Below, in pieces: positions 4,681 to 8,558 of a stretch of 8,558 nt of DNA (positions are counted from its first letter, which is position 1; each line of letters begins with the position of its first letter). Source of the DNA: Geminicoccaceae bacterium. Lineage in GTDB: Bacteria > Pseudomonadota > Alphaproteobacteria > Geminicoccales > Geminicoccaceae. The notes below the pieces were generated by a model. That model was given only the letters and a program-made list of their open reading frames with translations. It had not been told where the DNA came from and searched no databases. The DNA lies in the NCBI GenBank assembly GCA_030824835.1, contig JAPJRA010000122.1, positions 1 through 8,558 of the forward strand, read 5' to 3'. Both the position numbers and the translations under genes were made by a program.

Positions 4681-6438
4681 ATGAATTCGAGCAGCAAAAT
4701 CTCGCCCGAGTCGCCGGCAGCATTCCTATTTGCCGACGTCAAGGGTTACACGGTGCTGATCCAACGGGACGAGGTCGGCACCTACGAGCGTCTGCGGCGC
4801 GCCCGTCAATTATTCCGTCATCTGGTCGGTGACTATGGCGGTTGGATCGTCGACGAGGCCGGCGACGGGGTCCTTGCCGAGTTTGCCGACGCGGGACGAG
4901 CCATCGACTTCGCACTCGCCATTCAGCGGGACCTGGCCAATGCCGCAGCATGGCAGGGCGAAAGCGGGCCATTTGCCTTCAGAATCGGGATTCACCTGGG
5001 TCTGGTGCACCGGGATGGCGATCGACCCTATGGCCACAGCCTGATCGTCGCGCAGCGCATTCAGGAGATCGCGCCGCCCGGTCGGGTCTGCATCTCCGAT
5101 GCCACGCGGGCAGCCGTCGAGGGACGCACCGACCTCCGGTTCATCGACATGGGCCTGCGGGTGCTGAAGAATGTGGATCCGATGCTCGTGCACCGGGTCG
5201 AAGCGGCCGATCAACCACTTCTGGTCGAGCCGTTGCTGGTGGCGCCGGCAAGCTCCCCCGGCTATGCGGACGATGGGTCGATCGCCATGCTTCCGCTGGT
5301 GAACCACTCGCTCGACGCCGGTGATCGACTTCTGTGCGATGGTGTCACCATCGACATCATCGACCGTCTGTCGCGCTTTCGCGACCTGTCCGTGATCGCG
5401 CGCCATTCGGCGTTCCAATGTCGCGGACTCGCGGACCGGCCGGCGGAGATCGGGCAATTGCTGGGCGCGCGCTACTTGGCGCTCGGCAGCATGCGGCGGT
5501 CCGGCGACCGCCTGCGCATCACCGCCCAGCTTATATTGGCGGAAACCGGCCGCCTGTTGTGGTCCGATCGCTACGATGGCTCGCTGGCCGACGTGTTCGA
5601 TTTCCAGGACGAAGTCGCCGACATGATCGCGGCGCGGCTGGCCAGTCAGGTCAGCGAAGCCGAGCGACGCCGCATCCTGACCGCAAGGGATCCGGACATG
5701 GACGCATATGGCTTAGTGCTGCGCGGGCAGGATCTGATGGTCCGCTTCCGCCAGGACAGCAATAGCCATGCCCGCCATCTATTCGAGGAGGCTGCGGCGC
5801 TCGACCCGGACTATGGTCGCGTCTACTCCGGCATGTCACACAGCTTCTACCTGGCGTGGCGCTACGGCTGGGCGGACGAAAAGGATTCGTGCCTCGATCG
5901 GGCCGTAAGCCTGGCGGTGGAGGCCGTGAATCGGGACGGTCTCGATGCGCGCGGCTACTCTGAGCTGGGCTGCGCTCGTCTGTACCAAAAGCACTACGCG
6001 GAATCACTCGCGTCATATGAGCGGGCAATCGAGCTCAATCCCAATGATGCCGACGTGTTGGGGAACATGGCGGACGCGGTGACGGCGATGGGGCAGCCGG
6101 AACGGGCCGTGACCCTGTTGGAGCGGGCGATCCGCTTAAATCCATGCCATCCGGATTGGTATCTATGGCATCTCGGCGATGCCCAGTTCAATCTCGGGCG
6201 TTACGAGGAAACCATTCGAACCCTGACGCGGATGCGTGATCCGACAGAGGCTCACCGGCTCCTGGCTGCAACCCACGCACTACTGGGCAATCTCGACGCA
6301 GCTCGCCAACATGCCGACGAGTTGCGCCGAGCCCATCCGGGCTTCACCCTTGCCGACTGGCGCCGAGTGCCGCCAGACGTCGACGCTTCAACCTTGGAGC
6401 GGTACTTTGAAGGATTGCGTCTAGCCGGGCTAAGCTGA
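4681..6438 (+). CDS. Class III nucleotide cyclase domain fused to TolB-like domain and TPRs
   Basis: A 585-residue, apparently soluble multidomain signalling protein. Residues 14-173 are a class III cyclase domain: FLFADVKGYTVLI (15-27) with the metal Asp19, and DEAGDGVLAEF (58-68) with the second metal Asp62. The base-selecting Lys of classical adenylate cyclases is Asp58 here, as I recall for a common subclass. In the motif usually written YGxxVNxAxR this protein has YGHSLIVAQR (117-126): Arg126 is kept but the transition-state Asn is Ile122, so activity is doubtful. Residues 198-325 form the TolB-like domain (SIAMLPLVNHS, CDGVTIDIIDRLSRF, YLALGSMRRSGDRLRITAQL, LWSDRYDGSLADVFDFQDEV). Residues 360-555 hold TPRs, clearest at YQKHYAESLASYERAIELNP (435-454) and the following repeat ending AIRLNP. 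There is no good Shine-Dalgarno before the ATG. The gene may make or sense cyclic nucleotides; its link to the sigma genes is only positional. Confidence 0.9.
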   Translation: MNSSSKISPESPAAFLFADVKGYTVLIQRDEVGTYERLRRARQLFRHLVGDYGGWIVDEAGDGVLAEFADAGRAIDFALAIQRDLANAAAWQGESGPFAFRIGIHLGLVHRDGDRPYGHSLIVAQRIQEIAPPGRVCISDATRAAVEGRTDLRFIDMGLRVLKNVDPMLVHRVEAADQPLLVEPLLVAPASSPGYADDGSIAMLPLVNHSLDAGDRLLCDGVTIDIIDRLSRFRDLSVIARHSAFQCRGLADRPAEIGQLLGARYLALGSMRRSGDRLRITAQLILAETGRLLWSDRYDGSLADVFDFQDEVADMIAARLASQVSEAERRRILTARDPDMDAYGLVLRGQDLMVRFRQDSNSHARHLFEEAAALDPDYGRVYSGMSHSFYLAWRYGWADEKDSCLDRAVSLAVEAVNRDGLDARGYSELGCARLYQKHYAESLASYERAIELNPNDADVLGNMADAVTAMGQPERAVTLLERAIRLNPCHPDWYLWHLGDAQFNLGRYEETIRTLTRMRDPTEAHRLLAATHALLGNLDAARQHADELRRAHPGFTLADWRRVPPDVDASTLERYFEGLRLAGLS

Positions 6439-6449
6439 ATCCCTCGTGT

Positions 6450-6947
6450 TTATTCGCCCGGCCCTCGCATGCGAGTCTTTGACTGTCTGAAGTAAGGCGG
6501 GGCATCGCTGCCTTCTTCGGAATCGAGCAGGATGCGCTCCAGCGGACCACTGTCGATATCCAGGCGCAGCGAGAAGTCGCCGCGATCATACTCCCAGAAC
6601 TTGATATCGGAAGCGTACTCGCCGCACTTGAACGCTTGGCCGGACTCCTCGATCGAGTGCGGGCCGGCCGGGCCGCTGCCTCGGCTGGTGCTCGGATCGA
6701 CAGCCGCTTCGCCGGGACCATGGACCAGGAAAATCGCGGCACGCGAGAGCGGTGTGTAACGTCCCATGTAGCAATAGCCGTAGATGCGGGCGAATTGCGG
6801 CTCCGTACCGGGTTCCAGCTGGTCCCGCAGAAAGCGATTGGCGCCAAGCCCGGCCGCGGCCCCAGCGAGGTCCACATTGAGACCTTTGATCACTCGACCA
6901 TAGAGCCTCACGGCCGACGCGGTCAGCAGAGTTTCCTGATTGGCCAC
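6450..6947 (-). CDS. Conserved-looking hypothetical protein, function unknown
   Basis: A 165-residue protein I do not recognise. It starts with GTG (6947-6945), supported by a perfect Shine-Dalgarno AGGAGGG (6961-6955) at 7-nt spacing, which also shows the minus strand is the coding one. It has no signal peptide or membrane helix. The N-terminal half looks folded and hydrophobic (SAVRLYGRVIKGLNVDLAG at 11-29; RIYGYCYMGRY; RAAIFLVHGPGE at 69-80). A Gly/Pro/Ser linker follows at about 82-96, then an acidic C-terminal part with aromatic residues (SDIKFWEYDRGDFSLRLDID) and a charged disordered tail. Cysteines occur in GYCYMG and FKCGEY. It lies 24 bp after the metallopeptidase gene on the same strand, so it probably shares its transcript and may be a partner, substrate or immunity-like protein; that is conjecture. 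It converges on the cyclase gene with an 11-bp gap. Confidence 0.75.
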   Translation of the reverse strand: MANQETLLTASAVRLYGRVIKGLNVDLAGAAAGLGANRFLRDQLEPGTEPQFARIYGYCYMGRYTPLSRAAIFLVHGPGEAAVDPSTSRGSGPAGPHSIEESGQAFKCGEYASDIKFWEYDRGDFSLRLDIDSGPLERILLDSEEGSDAPPYFRQSKTRMRGPGE

Positions 6948-6971
6948 GATAATACCCTCCTATCTTGTGAT

Positions 6972-8306
6972 TTAATCTCGACTGTTGCCCTGCCTCGGCA
7001 CCAGATCACGCTTCGCACATCGATGCACCCCCAGCTCCAAAGCGCTGGGCGCTCCCCCGGCCATGCCCAAATAAGGGCCGACGTCGACACGGCCGATGTC
7101 GCGCCAGGCAAAATTGTCGGCGATCGCATGACCGAACAGGCCGCCGCCCAGTGCCCGGTCGACATCCGTCAGCACCTTCTGCACGGCCACGTAGGTCAGG
7201 CGGTCAGACCGCAATCGGGCCAGCGCATGGGCCATATACGTGCCGAGCCGGTCGCACGCAGCCGTCAGGGCTCGGCGAAAGCCTTGCGGATCAACAGGAT
7301 ACCAGCGGTCGAACTCAGCCTGCACCCTGGGCGCGAACGGCCGCAGATGGCCCACCTCGCGCACCAATCGGTCAAGGCTGGGAGGGATCAGTTGCCGTTC
7401 GACGAGCTCGTGTTGATACATGTCCACGAGCAGGTCGAACAGCGCGCCCGTGAGCGGTTCGGACAGATCGTGCTCATCGCTCCAGCCCAGCGCAAACTCC
7501 GATAGGCGCGCGCTGTTGGAAGCTTGGCGAATCTGCGAGTTCGACGACAGCTCGCCCAGACGATTCAACTCGTTGGCAACGTACAGATTGCCCCGGGTCC
7601 GCTTCAGCACCTCGTTGACGACCGTCGGCAGCTGGGCCGCCACCAACAGTGCCACGAGATCGGCGGCCGACTCCTGGAAGCCGGCATACTCCCCGTAATT
7701 GCTGCTCGGCGGCAGCCCGACGAGGCTGTAGACCAGCAGATGGCCAACCTCGTGGGCGACGACGTCCAGGTTCAGCGCGAACGGATGCGGCGGCCGGTCC
7801 GGATCCACATCCGAGCCCAGCTCGAGCCAACCACCCCAGCTGCATTCGCCATTCGTGTAGCTGTCGAGCAGCCCCACCTCGAGCCAGCGCAGGCCCGACG
7901 TGAAATTCCATTGGATCCGGCGACCCAGATAGCGCTCCCAGACGTCGAGCGTGAGCCTGATGCAGGCATATGCATGGGCCTGCGCGAAGCCGACGTCCGT
8001 TGGTCCCAGGTGATCGAAGTGACCATGCTGGTCGGGCATGGCGGGCTGTGACACCGGACCACGCCACGGTGGCAGGATCGGCCTGGAAATGCCATGACGC
8101 GCCATGAGCTGGCCATAGGACTGCGCCTTGCCAATCGGGCTGATGACCCACACCCTGCCGTCACTGGGACCGGGCGCCAACGAGCCCGACACAGGCGATA
8201 GCTCCACCACCACCGGCGTGCGATAGCCGGCGAGCAACGGCGCTTGCGGATAGAGGCGGAACCTTGTTCCCTCACCCTGCCGCGCAGCGAAGCTTTTCTC
8301 GATCAT
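6972..8306 (-). CDS. HExxH metallopeptidase, gluzincin-like, without signal peptide
   Basis: A 444-residue putative zinc peptidase. The metal site reads VVAHEVGHLLVYSLVG, with HEVGH at 185-189. The third ligand is probably Glu212 in GFQESAADLVALLVA (209-223), 23 residues after the second His. This spacing and the ESxxD form suggest the gluzincin group related to thermolysin (M4) and fungalysin (M36). A later HDLSEPLTGALFDLLVDMY (279-297) resembles the His-Ser segment that completes the thermolysin-like site. Residues 1-30 (MIEKSFAARQGEGTRFRLYP...) show no signal peptide, no Tat motif and no recognisable M4 propeptide, so it either works in the cytoplasm or is exported by a non-Sec route. ATG 8306 is chosen because the in-frame ATG at 8366 lies inside the upstream gene; the Shine-Dalgarno is poor (GGGGG 3 nt away). 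It sits 19 bp after the upstream gene's stop. Substrate unknown. Confidence 0.84.
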   Translation of the reverse strand: MIEKSFAARQGEGTRFRLYPQAPLLAGYRTPVVVELSPVSGSLAPGPSDGRVWVISPIGKAQSYGQLMARHGISRPILPPWRGPVSQPAMPDQHGHFDHLGPTDVGFAQAHAYACIRLTLDVWERYLGRRIQWNFTSGLRWLEVGLLDSYTNGECSWGGWLELGSDVDPDRPPHPFALNLDVVAHEVGHLLVYSLVGLPPSSNYGEYAGFQESAADLVALLVAAQLPTVVNEVLKRTRGNLYVANELNRLGELSSNSQIRQASNSARLSEFALGWSDEHDLSEPLTGALFDLLVDMYQHELVERQLIPPSLDRLVREVGHLRPFAPRVQAEFDRWYPVDPQGFRRALTAACDRLGTYMAHALARLRSDRLTYVAVQKVLTDVDRALGGGLFGHAIADNFAWRDIGRVDVGPYLGMAGGAPSALELGVHRCAKRDLVPRQGNSRD

Positions 8307-8325
8307 GGACCCCCATCTGCTCTTT

Positions 8326-8558
8326 CTAGCCGATGGGCTGAGATTCCGAAGGCGCTGGCGCGGCACCCCCGTTGTTGCCGTCCATCATGCGCATAAACAC
8401 CTGCTCACGCAAGACCGCAGCCTCGAGGCTCGCACGATCGGCAAAACCCAGCCACCGTGCCAAATCGCTGCCGCCGGCATATCCCGGGATCTCGGCTTGC
8501 TCGGCCAAGCGCGCCAGGGCGGGAGCCAGATCGACGCCGGCCTCGGCCGGCGTCGCTT
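8326..8558 (-). CDS. C-terminal part of a hypothetical protein (5' end outside window)
   Basis: The frame is open from the right edge to a TAG at 8328-8326, giving about 76 visible C-terminal residues; the start is not in the window. The internal TTG at 8508 is in frame but has no reason to be preferred. The visible part is Ala/Leu-rich and probably helical (LAPALARLAEQAEIPGYAGG, then DLARWLGFADRASLEAAVL), followed by a Met-rich EQVFMRMMDGNN and a flexible Pro/Ala/Ser tail. I do not recognise a family. It lies 19 bp before the metallopeptidase ATG on the same strand and is probably the preceding gene of that operon. Confidence 0.6.
   Translation of the reverse strand, partial: ATPAEAGVDLAPALARLAEQAEIPGYAGGSDLARWLGFADRASLEAAVLREQVFMRMMDGNNGGAAPAPSESQPIG
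8532..8555. repeat. Perfect 11-bp inverted repeat with 2-nt centre inside coding sequence
   Basis: CGACGCCGGCC (8532-8542) and GGCCGGCGTCG (8545-8555) are exact inverted copies around TC. It could form a very stable hairpin in either transcript. It lies within the partial right-edge gene, encoding the Thr-Pro-Ala-Glu-Ala-Gly-Val-Asp stretch, and is not followed by a T-run on the minus strand. On the plus strand the window ends 3 bases later, so a terminator for plus-strand transcription cannot be excluded. Confidence 0.5.

Noticed and set aside
6464..6475. 12-bp palindrome CTCGCATGCGAG followed by TCTTT, a possible terminator between the convergent genes
   Set aside because: It lies inside the coding end of the 165-residue gene, allows only about 4 bp of stem once a loop is left, and the T-run is weak.
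6636..7505. Plus-strand open frame of about 289 codons
   Set aside because: It spans two minus-strand genes, one with HExxH motifs and the other with a perfect Shine-Dalgarno. Explained by high-GC codon-position bias.

Overview
This is a gene-dense, high-GC bacterial window with no RNA genes, transposases, CRISPR arrays or tRNAs that I can see. The gene content suggests an alphaproteobacterium (Rhodospirillales- or Hyphomicrobiales-like). This rests on an ECF sigma factor with the 'SPADADDLVQATCERA' signature, a 17-kDa/RT0821-type surface-antigen domain, a Tat-exported ferritin-like protein, and a cyclase-TolB-like-TPR fusion. The taxonomic call is inference, not a database match.

Layout. 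(A) 1-1126, minus: an ECF sigma factor followed by its membrane anti-sigma factor. The two share an ATGA stop/start overlap, and the anti-sigma runs off the left edge. (B) 1295-2169, plus, divergent from A: a glycine-rich exported protein whose stop overlaps the start of a small lipoprotein (again ATGA). The lipoprotein carries the same surface-antigen-like domain as the periplasmic part of the anti-sigma factor in A. (C) 2177-4480, minus: a second ECF sigma factor (SigK-like), its RskA-family anti-sigma factor (TGATG overlap), and a Tat-exported ferritin-like protein behind a structured 139-bp leader. (D) 4681-6438, plus: a class III nucleotide cyclase domain fused to a TolB-like domain and TPRs, divergent from C across a 200-bp control region with a perfect 7-bp inverted repeat. 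(E) 6450-8558, minus: a probable operon of a right-edge partial gene, a leaderless HExxH metallopeptidase, and an unrecognised 165-residue protein with a perfect Shine-Dalgarno.

How the genes may work together. The first 4.6 kb looks like an envelope-stress island: two independent ECF sigma/anti-sigma pairs flank exported or lipid-anchored proteins that are plausible outputs or sensors. The most unusual feature is the shared domain in the anti-sigma factor and the divergent lipoprotein. It suggests a sensor domain that was duplicated to give a membrane regulator and a lipoprotein partner or competitor. Also notable are mutually exclusive RNA pairings that could hide the ferritin gene's Shine-Dalgarno, a cyclase domain lacking the usual transition-state Asn, and the leaderless metallopeptidase with an unknown companion. 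Genes converge tightly (7 bp at 2170-2176, 11 bp at 6439-6449), and I see no clear intrinsic terminator at either junction.
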